A DNA stretch of 64,000 nucleotides from Natronomonas salsuginis. GTDB lineage: Archaea; Halobacteriota; Halobacteria; Halobacteriales; Haloarculaceae. A model generated the notes under the pieces. It ran no database searches, had not been told where the DNA came from, and was given only the letters and a program-made list of their open reading frames with translations. This document shows positions 10,260 through 20,309 of the stretch, piece by piece. The DNA lies in the NCBI RefSeq assembly GCF_005239135.1, contig NZ_QKNX01000005.1:62001-126000 (forward strand), written 5' to 3'. Position 1 is the stretch's first letter; every line of letters begins with the position of its first letter. Made by a program: the position numbers and the translations under genes.

Positions 10260-11018
10260 GTACATCCCCATATCGATGTGGCGGTGGGTCTGGAGGTGGC
10301 AGTGATACAGGTGCGTCCCCGGAACGTTCGCCGGAATCTCATAGGTGTGCTTCTCGCCCGCGGGAACTTTGATCCCGGTCAACGTCGGGACGCCGTCGTT
10401 TTTCCACGTCTTCGTGACACCGTGGAAGTGGATCGTGTGCGGTCTACGCCCGTTCGTGTTGTCGAGCGTCACTTCCATGTCGTTACCTTCGGTCGTACGG
10501 AGGATCGGGCCTGGAACGCTCGGATCGTTGTCGTCGACCTGCCACGCCCAGACACGCGGCAACTCAACTGGACCACCCATTGAATCGAGCGGGTGGACGG
10601 CGTGTCGTGCCGGCTGCGTCCCCATCGTCACAGAGCCTCCCTGCTCGTCGACGTTGACCACCGTCGGAGGACTGGTGTAGGGAAGGTCAGACGGTGTCGT
10701 CTGGGCTTCACTCGGTGTGCCAGTAGCTGCTGTCGGCGCGTTAATTATTTTTGATGAACAGCCCGCCAACGCTGATACGCCCGTCACGCCGGTCGCAGCA
10801 AGAAATTCTCGCCGGGACAGTCCGGTTCCGGGGGCACCGAAAGGTGTCGTCATGGTTCATTCGACACATTGGGCTGTCGCGATAAACGAGGACTGCAGAA
10901 CCCCTATTTTTGAGAAGGCAAGCGAATATGTTCGACAACAGTCGGACGGGTTTCACAAGCAAAACTAAGGGTTTGCTGTCGAAAGAACTGAGATCTGAGA
11001 CCCACAGATAGCAAACAG

Positions 11019-11747
11019 TTACATTCCACCTGTTGCCGTCAGATACGCGCTCGTGAATTGAATCGCATTGTACGCACCGTGAATCAGAGCCGGAACAACG
11101 AGGTTATCGGTGTACTCGTAGGTCGCACCGAGTACCAGAGCTAGTACGAATGCGATACCGACGTACACGAGCTTCCCTTCTCCACTCAACGAGAAGAGAT
11201 GGATCGACGCGAAGAGGGCGCTCGCAAGAACGATTGCACGGGTTGGATGTAACGTTTCTCGGAGCGTTCCCTGAACCAGTCCTCGGTATAACAGCTCTTC
11301 GCCCGGACCGACTAGCAGAAACGATAGAGGAATGAGAATTAGAAAAGCTATCGGATTTTGCTGACCAACTGTTACTACTTGGTTTTCTGCTGATTCCAGT
11401 CCGAGCGAGGAGATAACGCGTGATGAGACAATGAGTAATCCGAGGAGTGTACCTACCCCCCCGATGGTTACAGCAACATCTCACCTGTCCGGAATCGAAA
11501 GCGAAACGAATTCGAAGTCGAGATCTCGGAATCTGAGATAGAGGATTGAGAGCCCTCCGAATGTCACCCCCTGTAACAAGATCGTGCTCATTACGAGGCG
11601 CAACGATGGACGAGCGGTTACATCGACCCCGAATGCGCCCAGCAGTGCGGCAACGATGGTGACAATTACCGACCCAATAACCGTTGAGCCGTACGTGAGC
11701 CCAACTGCACTCCCGACAGACTGAATCCGTGTCGTTATTTCTGTCAT
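11019..11747 (-). pseudogene. CPBP-family intramembrane protein, copy A (nonsense)
   Basis: Start ATG at 11747, 7 bases after the CDF gene ends, so probably in an operon with it. The frame is stopped by TGA at 11481-11483 where the paralogue at 26918-27646 has CGA (Arg); beyond it the same frame continues to 11019. The downstream part carries the CPBP motifs GEELLYRGLVQ, SALFASIHLFS and IHGAYNAIQF. The CPBP family includes Rce1-type CAAX proteases and bacteriocin-immunity-like proteins; substrate here is unknown. Confidence 0.8.
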
Positions 11748-11754
11748 TTGAAAA

Positions 11755-12690
11755 TCAGTGGTTGTGACTCGTGTTGTCGGCAGTCTCCGGGTCCCTCTCC
11801 ATCTCACCCACTAGTTCGACGGTTGCGTGATCGATTCCATGGTCGGAAAGAAGCTGATGGACGCGAGAGCGGATCGCCTGATGTTGGTCTAGTGATGTGG
11901 GCTCATACTGAAGGCGCACTGTCGCTACGGTCAACTGACTACATACTTGCCAGACGTGTATGTCGTCGACGTCTTCAACGCCATCGACAGCTGTCAGTTC
12001 ATTTCGAAGTTTATCCGGTGAGATAGGGCTCCGTTCTAAGAGGATTGAGGTGCTTCCGCGGAGTACCTTTCCTGCCGAAACGAGCACTAACACGCCGATG
12101 AGGATGGCAGCCACCGGGTCGGCGACAGGTAAATCGAACGTGACGACGGCGAGTGTCGAAATGATCACCGCGACTGATCCACCGGCATCGCCGAGAAGGT
12201 GATAGAATGCGCCGCGCTCGTTGAGGCTCATCTCGCCCCCTTGTACGATATAGACCGATCCCAAGTTGACAAGCAAGCCGCCGACGGCGATGATCAGCGT
12301 CATTGTCGGATCGATCTCAACCGGGTCCAGGAACCGTTGATACGATTCCCACAGGATGTACCCGACCATCGGAACGAGCAGTATCCCGTTGAGAAACGCA
12401 GCAACCGGCTCCAGTCGATGGAGTCCGTACGACCACTCAGCACCGCCTTCGAATCGTTCCGCGGTGTAGCTCGCGCCGAACGCCATTGCGTACGCAAGCA
12501 TGTCGAATAGCATGTGGAGCGCATCGCTGATGAGAGCGACCGAACCGAAGAGGAGCCCACCAGCCAATTCGGCAAGGAAGCCAAGGAAATTGACGACCGC
12601 TACGAGGGCAAGTCGGCGCGTACTGCTGCCTGTTTCGGTTGTTAGTTCATATTCTTCCGTCTCTTCGTGAGCATGCCCGTGTTGACTCAT
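11755..12690 (-). CDS. CDF cation diffusion facilitator, copy A
   Basis: 311 residues. His-rich N-terminus (HGHAHEE) and C-terminus (TSHNH), six membrane helices, and the HxxxD sites of zinc transporters: DALHMLFD in helix 2 and HLLGDAGG in helix 5, followed by a cytoplasmic dimerisation domain (VDGVEDVDDIHVWQV). Predicted to export Zn(II) or similar divalent metals in exchange for protons. It lies 50 bases after the zntA-like gene and 7 bases before the CPBP gene, so these probably form one transcription unit. The copy B paralogue has a stop codon. Confidence 0.9.
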   Translation of the reverse strand: MSQHGHAHEETEEYELTTETGSSTRRLALVAVVNFLGFLAELAGGLLFGSVALISDALHMLFDMLAYAMAFGASYTAERFEGGAEWSYGLHRLEPVAAFLNGILLVPMVGYILWESYQRFLDPVEIDPTMTLIIAVGGLLVNLGSVYIVQGGEMSLNERGAFYHLLGDAGGSVAVIISTLAVVTFDLPVADPVAAILIGVLVLVSAGKVLRGSTSILLERSPISPDKLRNELTAVDGVEDVDDIHVWQVCSQLTVATVRLQYEPTSLDQHQAIRSRVHQLLSDHGIDHATVELVGEMERDPETADNTSHNH

Positions 12691-12740
12691 ACGTTTTGAT
12701 CTGATAAATTCGTAATGTCCGGTATTACGACTCTCAAGCG

Positions 12741-15371
12741 TCAGTTGTTCTCTGTCTCCGGTTCGACGCGAGAGAGTCGCATTGCGTTCCCGGTCACGGC
12801 CATCGTCATCCCCGCGTCGCCGGCGAGGACGGCGAGCCAGATGGGGACGTACCCGAACGGAACCGCGAGAGCAAGTCCGGCTTTGACACCGAGGCTGGCC
12901 CAGATATTCTGCCGGATGACGCCGTTTGCGTCGTTCGCGAGCTCGTAGAGATACGGGAGCTTTGCGAGGTCGTCACCCATCAGCGCGATGTCGGCCGTCT
13001 CCAACGCGGTGTCCGTCCCGGCCGCGCCCATCGCAATACCCACCGTTGCCGTCGCGAGCGCCGGGGCGTCGTTGATCCCATCACCGACCATCGCGACGCC
13101 CTCGTGTTCCTCGATGAGCTCCTCGACGGCAGCCACTTTCTCGTCGGGGAGCAGTTCTGCCCGGTACTCGTCGACTCCGACTTGGTCGGCGATCGCGCGA
13201 GCAGTTCGCTCGTTGTCGCCGGTCAGCATGACCGTCCGTGAGACGCCGAGATCTCTGAGTCGAGCGATCGTTCGCGCTGCTTCGGGACGGATCTCGTCGG
13301 CCACGGCGACGATACCTTCAAGTTCGTCTTCAGTGCCGACGAGGATGACCGTCTTCCCTTCCGATTGAAGCTTCGGAACCGTCTCTTCGAGCAGATCGAG
13401 GCAGTTGTTCCGGTCACAGATCTGCCGGGCAGTCTGCCTGACGACACCCCCGTCGGTCGTCGCATGGACGTGTGAGAGATCGAAACCTAACTCCTCGAAC
13501 AGCCCCGGCTTCCCGGCGAAGTGCGGCGTGCCGCCGAGATCGGCACGCACTCCCTTTCCGGTGATGCTTTCGAAGTCATCGATATCGCGCTCGTCGACCC
13601 CCATACTGCCGGCTTCAGCGACGATTGCCTCGCCGATGGGATGTTCGCTCCGCTGTTCGAGCCCACGCGCACACCGGAGGACATCTTCTTCGGAATTTTC
13701 GTTCAGTGGAACGACGTCGGTGACGGTGAGCTCCCCTTTCGTGAGCGTCCCGGTCTTGTCGAACGCGACGACGTCGACGCTCCCCATCGCTTCGAGGTGG
13801 TTGCCGCCCTTGATCAGGACCCCGTTCTTAGCAGCGCTCGTGATCCCCGACACCACGGAGACGGGCGTCGAGATGACGAACGCACACGGACAGGCGAGTA
13901 CGAGGAGCGTCAGCCCATAAACGACGGCCGTGGGCCACGTGATTCCAAGGACGTACGGGCTCCCCACTGTCGTCAGGATGGCGAAGGCAACGACGACCGG
14001 CGTGTAGTATGCCGAGAAGCGCTCGACGAACTGCTCACGCTCGGTCTTGTTTGACTGAGCGTCTTCGACCATCTCCACGATACGCGAGAGCGTGTTATCG
14101 CCGGCCTCGGAGGTAACCTCCACCTCGAGATACCCCTCTTCGTTGATCGTACCGGCGTACACCTCGTCTCCCATCGCCTTATCGACGGGCACGCTTTCGC
14201 CCGTGATGGGCGCCTGATTGACTGCGCTTTCACCGTCGACGACGGTCCCGTCGAGTGGGATCTTCTCGCCCGGCTTCACGACGACGACGTCACCGACAGC
14301 GACCTCGTCGACTGGAACCGTCTCCGTACTACTGTCTCGCTTGACGGTCGCTTCGTCCGGCGAGAGGTCCATCAACTCCCGGAGCGAGTTCCGGGCGCGA
14401 TCCATCGAGTACCGCTCCAGCAGTTCAGCAACGCTAAACAGGAACGCGAGGGTGGCGGCCTCGAAGTAAAGCGCTTCACCGAAGGCGAGGCTCGCGACCA
14501 GCGCCCCGAGGATAGCCACCGACATCAAAAAGTCGATATCGAGGTTCAGATTCCGCGCCGAGTAGTAGCCGTTGCGAAGGATCTCTTGACCCCCGAAGGC
14601 GACGGCGACAAGGAACAGTCCGTCGGCAACGAACAGCTCTGTGCCGAGAAGGCTCGCAATCTGTCCGTTCTGCCCAGTGAGGAAGAATTCAAGGAGCAAA
14701 CCGAGAGCAACGAACCCACCGCTGATCCACGTCTTGAGTGCCCGCGGACTCACCCAGATGCTCTCGCGTTCCTCGGTCGCGTTCTGACCTTCGGACTCGT
14801 CGCTCGAACTGTCTGTAACCTCGTATCCAGCACGTTCGATAGCACTGATTATCTCGGCTTCTCCGGCCTCCGAAGAATCGTACGTGACAACGACGGTTCC
14901 GTTCGTTGGCCGGGTTTTATACGCTGTGACTCCAGCTTTGTCGAGTGACTTTTCGATCTTCCCCGCACACGAGGGGCAGTCCATCTCGGGAACCGTAAAT
15001 TTCGTCGTTATCTCGTCGACGTCTTCGATGGTGTATCCCGCCTTTTCGACCCGATCAGCTATCTCGGTAGCGCTGGTTTGCTCGCTGTCGTATGAGACTG
15101 TCAACGTTCCCGTCGTCACTTGCGGGTCGATGCTGTTGATCCCGTCCAGTTTTTCGACGCTGTTCTCAACTTTTCCTGCACACGAGGGACAGTCCATCTC
15201 CGGAACCGAGAGCTGTGCAACATTCCCTTGCCCGTGTGGTGGGGAGGTGTCATCGACATCCCTTGTATGCTGAGTGGACTCGTGACTATGCTGAGATCCC
15301 TCTTCGTGCGTGTGGGTTCGATTCGGTGGTTCGCCACGTTTGTCGTGGGAATCATCGTCAGGTGGGGTCAT
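12741..15371 (-). CDS. zntA: ZntA-like P1B-2 ATPase (Zn/Cd/Pb), copy A
   Basis: 876 residues with a His-rich start (HTHEEGSQHSHE). Two HMA domains follow, each with MDCPSCAGK (residues about 58-66 and 127-135). After the transmembrane core come PITGES, CPCAFVISTP (C494), DKTGTLTKGE, SEHPIGEA and VGDGINDAPAL, ending with GDAGMTMAVTGNAMRL, where P1B-2 pumps carry the Asp that binds Zn(II). The DCPSC form of the HMA motif and the final Asp favour Zn/Cd/Pb over Cu. It stands first in a probable zntA-CDF-CPBP operon. A TATA-like element about 25-33 bases before the ATG suggests a leaderless transcript. Confidence 0.92.
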   Translation of the reverse strand: MTPPDDDSHDKRGEPPNRTHTHEEGSQHSHESTQHTRDVDDTSPPHGQGNVAQLSVPEMDCPSCAGKVENSVEKLDGINSIDPQVTTGTLTVSYDSEQTSATEIADRVEKAGYTIEDVDEITTKFTVPEMDCPSCAGKIEKSLDKAGVTAYKTRPTNGTVVVTYDSSEAGEAEIISAIERAGYEVTDSSSDESEGQNATEERESIWVSPRALKTWISGGFVALGLLLEFFLTGQNGQIASLLGTELFVADGLFLVAVAFGGQEILRNGYYSARNLNLDIDFLMSVAILGALVASLAFGEALYFEAATLAFLFSVAELLERYSMDRARNSLRELMDLSPDEATVKRDSSTETVPVDEVAVGDVVVVKPGEKIPLDGTVVDGESAVNQAPITGESVPVDKAMGDEVYAGTINEEGYLEVEVTSEAGDNTLSRIVEMVEDAQSNKTEREQFVERFSAYYTPVVVAFAILTTVGSPYVLGITWPTAVVYGLTLLVLACPCAFVISTPVSVVSGITSAAKNGVLIKGGNHLEAMGSVDVVAFDKTGTLTKGELTVTDVVPLNENSEEDVLRCARGLEQRSEHPIGEAIVAEAGSMGVDERDIDDFESITGKGVRADLGGTPHFAGKPGLFEELGFDLSHVHATTDGGVVRQTARQICDRNNCLDLLEETVPKLQSEGKTVILVGTEDELEGIVAVADEIRPEAARTIARLRDLGVSRTVMLTGDNERTARAIADQVGVDEYRAELLPDEKVAAVEELIEEHEGVAMVGDGINDAPALATATVGIAMGAAGTDTALETADIALMGDDLAKLPYLYELANDANGVIRQNIWASLGVKAGLALAVPFGYVPIWLAVLAGDAGMTMAVTGNAMRLSRVEPETENN

Positions 15372-15393
15372 TACTCGCCGCTTGCCGCTACAG

Positions 15394-15404
15394 ATTTATT
15401 AAAT
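15394..15404 (-). promoter_or_regulatory. TATA element of zntA copy A
   Basis: The minus strand reads TTTAATAAATC 23-33 bases upstream of the ATG at 15371, the spacing expected for a leaderless haloarchaeal transcript. Copy B has a matching element at 33193-33201. Confidence 0.5.
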
Positions 15405-15480
15405 CTACTGCGAAAAATGCCCCCTATTATGTTAAATATTAATAAATACTATGTATTTGATTATTAACATTCCCGTTAGA

Positions 15481-15903
15481 TCATCTCACTCGAACTGTCC
15501 CGACCATTCCAGAACTCTCATGCGGAATACAACAGTACCCGTACGTTCCGGGTTGATCGAACGTGTGCTCGTAGTTCTCCCCCGGGGCGATGAGTCCCTC
15601 AGTAACCCGGTTCCTCGCAGCACGCTCTGACTCGAAGCCACCACTTGCGAAGTACACGGCCTCGGCAGGAATCTCGTCTTCGTACGCTGTGACCGTGTGC
15701 TGGATGTCGCTCTCGTTCGTCCACGTCACTGTCCCTTCGGTTTCGATCGTCACAGTCTTCGGCTCGAACGTGTGATCGTCGGGCATCGTGACGGCCAGGC
15801 TCGACGATGCCTGCCCGCTCAAACATCCAGCGGTGCTCAGCGTCGCCAAGGCGGCAGTACTGAGTCGCAATACCGTCCGTCGATTGTAGAATTTGAGTGT
15901 CAT
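15481..15903 (-). CDS. Halocyanin/plastocyanin-like blue copper protein, copy A
   Basis: 140 residues. Twin-arginine leader NRRTVLRLS plus lipobox TAGC predict a lipid-anchored exported protein. One cupredoxin domain has QHTVTAY (His ligand) and CCIPHESSGM (Cys, His and Met of the type 1 copper site). Likely an electron carrier or periplasmic copper binder. It precedes the truncated ZIP gene in map order and follows it in transcription, as in copy B (34999-35424). An extra Cys precedes the ligand Cys (YGYCCIPH; copy B has YGYFCIPH). Confidence 0.88.
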   Translation of the reverse strand: MTLKFYNRRTVLRLSTAALATLSTAGCLSGQASSSLAVTMPDDHTFEPKTVTIETEGTVTWTNESDIQHTVTAYEDEIPAEAVYFASGGFESERAARNRVTEGLIAPGENYEHTFDQPGTYGYCCIPHESSGMVGTVRVR

Positions 15904-15927
15904 TGGAACAGAGATGGGTGGTGCCTA

Positions 15928-16171
15928 TCAGAGCGCCACGAAGAGGTCGGTCACGTACATCACGCCGAGGCCGAGCAGGAACGCAAGCAGGTTCGTGGCG
16001 CTGGCCACGCGACCGCCTGCATCCCGAACCATTCCCGCGATCTCCCAGTTGACCTGTAAGATTGCGCCAACCCCGATCGCGAGGAAGAAGGCGCCGATCG
16101 TTGGTGAATAGGCGAGACTGCCGATCCAGCCACCGAGAATGACGGGTGCGCCGGCGATGACGCCGATCGCG
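15928..16171 (-). pseudogene. ZIP-like metal transporter, C-terminal fragment, copy A
   Basis: The C-terminal portion of a ZIP-like transporter (GVIAGAPVILGGWIGS to YVTDLFVAL) is nearly identical to the end of the intact gene at 35449-36705. DNA identity stops abruptly at about 16171, and what follows is the broken arsenite permease on the other strand. This marks the right edge of duplicate copy A and a recombination junction. Confidence 0.88.
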
Positions 16172-17061
16172 GACTCATTTATTCTCCCGTTTCTGATGGT
16201 TATGCTCCTCGCTGCGTTCACGGGAATCCCGCTATCTCGACTTCGCGCTGCCTTTGGGAACCGACGCGTCATGGGTCCAGTCTCCTCGTCAACTTTCTCT
16301 GGAGTCCTTTGTTGGCCGTCGGGCTTGGCGCCGTCTTCCTCCGCGAGTACCCGGCGCTGTGGGTCGGGCTCATTATGCTGATGGTCACCCCGTGTACAGA
16401 CTGGTACCTGTTATTCACTGACATCGCAGGCGGAGATGTGCCGCTCGCCACCTCGCTGTTGCCGTACAATCTCGTGTTACAGCTCGTACTATTGCCTGTG
16501 TATCTGTACGTCTTTGCGGGGACGCTCGTTGAGTTACCGACGGCGCTGCTGGTAGAGAGCGTCGTGCTCGTGTTGGTCGTTCCGCTCACGCTTGGGGGCG
16601 TGACTCGATCGGGACTGATCCAGTGGCGGAGCCAACAGTGGTTCAACAGGCGCTTTCTTCCGAAGATGAGTCCGCTACAGATCGTGTTTCTGAACCTCGC
16701 TATCGGGGCGATGTTCGCCTCGCAAGGCGGGGTTATCGTCGAGAACCCCCGACTGCTCGCACTGATGGCAATCCCCGTAATTGCATTTTACGCGATTAAC
16801 CTCGGTGTGGGATTCGCTGTCGGCCGCGTGCTCGACTTCTCGTACGAGGAACTCTTGTGTTTCAATAACACCATCCTCTCGCGGAACTCACCGACCGCGC
16901 TCGGAATCGCCGTAGTCGCGTTTCCGAATGAGCCGCTCATTCCGTTTGTGCTGGTGATCGGCCCGCTCTTGGAACTTCCCCTACTGGGGATAATCGCCCA
17001 AGTACACGTGGCGATTAGCGACCGTGGATGGTGGCTGCGTACGTCCGAGGACACTGCATAG
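16172..17061 (+). pseudogene. Truncated, frameshifted arsenite permease (ACR3 superfamily)
   Basis: The first helices are missing, and the sequence starts at the junction with the ZIP fragment. The stretch FLMVMLLAAFTGIPLSRLRA aligns with the intact permease at 9178. A frameshift near 16275 follows, then an open frame from 16309 with TPCTDWYLLFTDIAGGD and NTILSRNSPTALG down to 17061. The 250-residue remainder contains most of the transport core, but loss of the N-terminus makes function unlikely. It is distinct in sequence from the cassette-borne acr3. Confidence 0.8.
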
Positions 17062-17639
17062 ATGTACCATCAACCAACACGATCTCCACCACAAAGAGTG
17101 ACTAATTGTAACTCGTAGTATGTGTCTGCCAAAGCGTGACTCATTGAATGTTCAGGGTTTGATACCTGCTGTCGATCGGATGCGTAGTGGGTGTGGTTTC
17201 GTCCGTGAAAGTATCTTCTTGCAGGGGTACTACATTTTTATCGAAGAGTATTGCAGGTCTCTTCTTGTTTGAAACAGCGATCTATTTAGTCGAAATAGCA
17301 TGGTTATCGACCCAATTTACATCAGTCTCCCAGCAGACTAAAACAAATTGTTGCGTCCCGGGTTCACTTCTCTCCAACCATCTCACCGGGTACCTGCGTC
17401 CATGCCACCCATTCACGCAAGCGCGGTCTCAGCAGCCAATTCAATGAAATAAGGCAAGACGAATATTGTTCGAGCGGTGAACCAGAACGGTTTCAATGTT
17501 GGGCACGGTACCACCTACTAACAGCCCGATCTTATGTCACACAAGGTAACAGCAATACTACAGATCGAACACAGATATAACGATTCGGGACAGCATAGTC
17601 ATAACACACCTCTATCTGACCACGACAATCTATCTTGAC
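17062..17639. other. Intergenic, no gene seen
   Basis: Open stretches here lack any recognisable domain or start context. The last 100 bases would hold the copA promoter. Confidence 0.5.
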
Positions 17640-20102
17640 ATGACGCGAACTGACGACTCCTGTAAACTTTGCGATCTCCCGGTTGCCGAGACGGGAGTTG
17701 CCGATTCCGACGGCTGCACCTTCTGTTGTCGAGGATGCCGCGACGTATATGATGCCCTGGGAGATCTCGAGGATATCGATACTGAGGCTGTTCGACGCCA
17801 GAAAGCGGCTGACAACTCTAAAGAATGGACAGTCCCTGACGACCATGAGAGCACATTCCTCGAAATCGAGGGGATGTACTGTGCGACCTGCGAGGCGTTC
17901 ATTGAGTCTGCCGCGACGACGATCGACGGCGTGAGCGGTGCCGAAGCGAGCTACCTCACCGAGACCACACGGATCGACCACGACCCTGAGGTAGTCACAT
18001 GCGAGGAACTCTGCGAAACGGTGTCGGGGTTCGGGTACTCAGCGTACCCTCGCGACGATGCTTTCCGACAACGACAAGCCGACAACAGGGCATTCGCTCG
18101 GATGGCTGTCGGTGTTCTCTTTGGGATGATGGTGATGCTCCAGTACATCGTTATTATATACCCAACGTACTTCGGCGGGCTCTTCTACGATGAACGAATG
18201 GTGCATTTCCTCGAAGAGATGATGGCTGGATCTGGTGCAAACTACTTTTTCATTGTAATTGCCGTCCTCACGACGCTTGTGCTGTTGATCACCGGGAAGC
18301 CGATTCTCCGAGGTGCGTATGTTAGCGTCCGTACCCGTTCGCCGAACATGGATCTCCTCGTGGCGATCGCCGCAGTAAGTGCGTACCTTTACAGCACGGT
18401 TACGCTTCTCAACGGCGGTACACATGTCTACTATGATGTCACGGTCGCCATCGTTGTCATTGTCACAGTTGGCAACTACCATGAATCGTCGATCAAACGA
18501 CGTGCGACGGATCTCCTTTCGGACCTCACGACCGTGCAAGTGGACCACGCTCGCCGTCTGGAGAACGATGCTTATGAGGAAGTACCTATCGAGGAACTAT
18601 CCGGTGACGACCAGGTATTGGTTCGGGAGGGTGAACGAGTCCCGGTCGACGGTTGCGTTGTTGAAGGACGGGCTTCGGTCGATGAAGCGGTTGTGACCGG
18701 TGAATCACTCCCTGTCCACAAGACGCCAAGTGACGAGGTCGTGGGCGGATCGGTCGTCGAAGATGGTGCAGTAGCCATCTCCGTCGACGAGGACCCAACC
18801 AACACGCTCGATCGTATCGAGAACCTCGTTTGGAATCTGCAGAGTTCCGCACACGGTATCCAGAAATTAGCTGATAAGCTCGCGACGATCTTCGTTCCGT
18901 TAGTGCTCGTCCTCGCGGTCGTCGTCACCACCGCGTACCTCTCGTTCGGAGCCTCCATCGCAACTGCTCTGCTCATCGGGTTGACCGTCCTTATCGTCTC
19001 CTGTCCGTGCGCGCTGGGATTGGCGACGCCGCTGGCGGTTGCATCCGGGATTAAAGAAGCTCTCGAACGAAATATCGTCGTCTTCGATGACACGGTTTTC
19101 GAGCGGCTTCGAGGGGCTGATACGGTTGTCTTCGACAAGACAGGAACGATCACCACAGGGGATTTTGAGGTTGTTCGAACGGAAGCTCCGGACGAACTGC
19201 TGGCCGCGGCCGCCAGACTCGAGGCGAAGTCTGGCCATCCAGTCGCGGCCGCGATTGCAAAACTGGACCGGGCCGCTACCGACGGCGGTATCACGGACGA
19301 CAGTCGGAACAAAGAAGTGGATCTCAAGGAAGTCGAACCGTTCACTGCGAACGCGCCTGTCGAGGGAGTCGAGGCATTTGAGAGCCACGCAAAGGGCGTC
19401 TCGGGAATCGTTGATGGAACCCGTCTCCTTGTCGGACATCCGGACCTATTCGCTGACGAAGGCTGGGACGTTCCCACAGATATCGACACGCAGGCTTCTG
19501 AAGAGCGGGAGTGTGGTAATATGCCGATTCTCGTTGGACGCGAGGGTGCTACGGAGGGGTTCGTCGTCCTCGGAGATACAGTTCGAGAGGAGTGGGAAGA
19601 GACTGTGCGATCGCTCAGCCAGCAGGATATCGACGTGGTCGTGCTGACTGGCGACGACAGCCGCGTGGCCGACCATTTCCATGAACACAACCATATTGAC
19701 CGGGTTTTCACTGGCGTACCGCCGGAAGGGAAAGCTGAGACGGTAGCGCGGTTGACATCCGATGGCCAAACGGTAATGGTTGGCGACGGGACGAACGACG
19801 CACCGGCGCTGGTGCAGGCCGATCTCGGAATCGCCCTCGGTGGGGGAACGGCGATGGCCATCGACGCCGCGGACATCGCTATTGTCGATGACGACCTCCG
19901 GTCGGTAGCCACCGTGTTCGAGCTTTCGACCGCGGCCGGTAGACGGGTGAAAGAAAACATCGGCTGGGCGTTCTGTTACAACGCTATCGCCATCCCATTG
20001 GCTATCACCGGCTTGCTCAATCCGCTGTTTGCAGCGGCTGCGATGGCAATGAGCAGTATCCTCGTCGTGACTAATTCCTCACGATCGCTATTATCGGAAT
20101 AG
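17640..20102 (+). CDS. copA: Canonical copper-exporting P1B-1 ATPase
   Basis: 820 residues. Order: TRASH-like Cys-rich finger (C8, C11, CTFCCRGC); HMA domain with the intact GMYCATC; transmembrane core; TGES; C455-P456-C457; DKTGTITTGD (D499); SGHP; GDGTNDAPAL; YN in TM7; MAMSS in TM8. All classical Cu(I) ligands (CPC, YN, MSS) are present, so this should export Cu(I). It shares its domain plan with the two SPW ATPases flanking it (4095 and 20940), which have lost those residues. It stands alone between the two duplicated blocks. Confidence 0.93.
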   Translation: MTRTDDSCKLCDLPVAETGVADSDGCTFCCRGCRDVYDALGDLEDIDTEAVRRQKAADNSKEWTVPDDHESTFLEIEGMYCATCEAFIESAATTIDGVSGAEASYLTETTRIDHDPEVVTCEELCETVSGFGYSAYPRDDAFRQRQADNRAFARMAVGVLFGMMVMLQYIVIIYPTYFGGLFYDERMVHFLEEMMAGSGANYFFIVIAVLTTLVLLITGKPILRGAYVSVRTRSPNMDLLVAIAAVSAYLYSTVTLLNGGTHVYYDVTVAIVVIVTVGNYHESSIKRRATDLLSDLTTVQVDHARRLENDAYEEVPIEELSGDDQVLVREGERVPVDGCVVEGRASVDEAVVTGESLPVHKTPSDEVVGGSVVEDGAVAISVDEDPTNTLDRIENLVWNLQSSAHGIQKLADKLATIFVPLVLVLAVVVTTAYLSFGASIATALLIGLTVLIVSCPCALGLATPLAVASGIKEALERNIVVFDDTVFERLRGADTVVFDKTGTITTGDFEVVRTEAPDELLAAAARLEAKSGHPVAAAIAKLDRAATDGGITDDSRNKEVDLKEVEPFTANAPVEGVEAFESHAKGVSGIVDGTRLLVGHPDLFADEGWDVPTDIDTQASEERECGNMPILVGREGATEGFVVLGDTVREEWEETVRSLSQQDIDVVVLTGDDSRVADHFHEHNHIDRVFTGVPPEGKAETVARLTSDGQTVMVGDGTNDAPALVQADLGIALGGGTAMAIDAADIAIVDDDLRSVATVFELSTAAGRRVKENIGWAFCYNAIAIPLAITGLLNPLFAAAAMAMSSILVVTNSSRSLLSE

Positions 20103-20309
20103 CCGCCCGAACCATCGTTGATCGACTGGTAGTGGTCGATACAAACTATTCTTGAAGAGACTGCCCTTGATCGCTTGGTTCCCGGTTGAGAGCCCAATAC
20201 TATCGAGATTAAAGTAATATCATGCGAGCATATAATGTATCTTGTTCACCCCCCTCACAAGTATTAATGAATAGAACTTCAAGAAATCCAAACGAGAATA
20301 TTGAGGGAA

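Larger units (their letters stand above)
8439..10853 (-). pseudogene. Two-domain multicopper oxidase, interrupted by an acr3 cassette
   Basis: The gene is split. The N-terminal part (10853-10260) has a twin-arginine leader with lipobox (SRREFLA...LAGCSS), HTIHFHG and HLYHCHLQTHRHIDMGMY. The C-terminal part (9010-8439) has HPMHIHNHRFQRVEK and YLMHCHKVNHVMNG, the type 1/2/3 copper ligands. Removing 9011-10259 plus one copy of the 8-base duplication restores an uninterrupted frame at MGMY-GIFRVDP, so the gene was intact before insertion. An exported periplasmic Cu(I) oxidase or laccase-like role is inferred. Its copy B counterpart at 24809-26650 is a larger three-domain enzyme. Confidence 0.85.

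Noticed and set aside
18572-19960. 462-codon minus frame inside copA
   Set aside because: Shadow of copA; Ser/Thr/Arg-rich without any motif.
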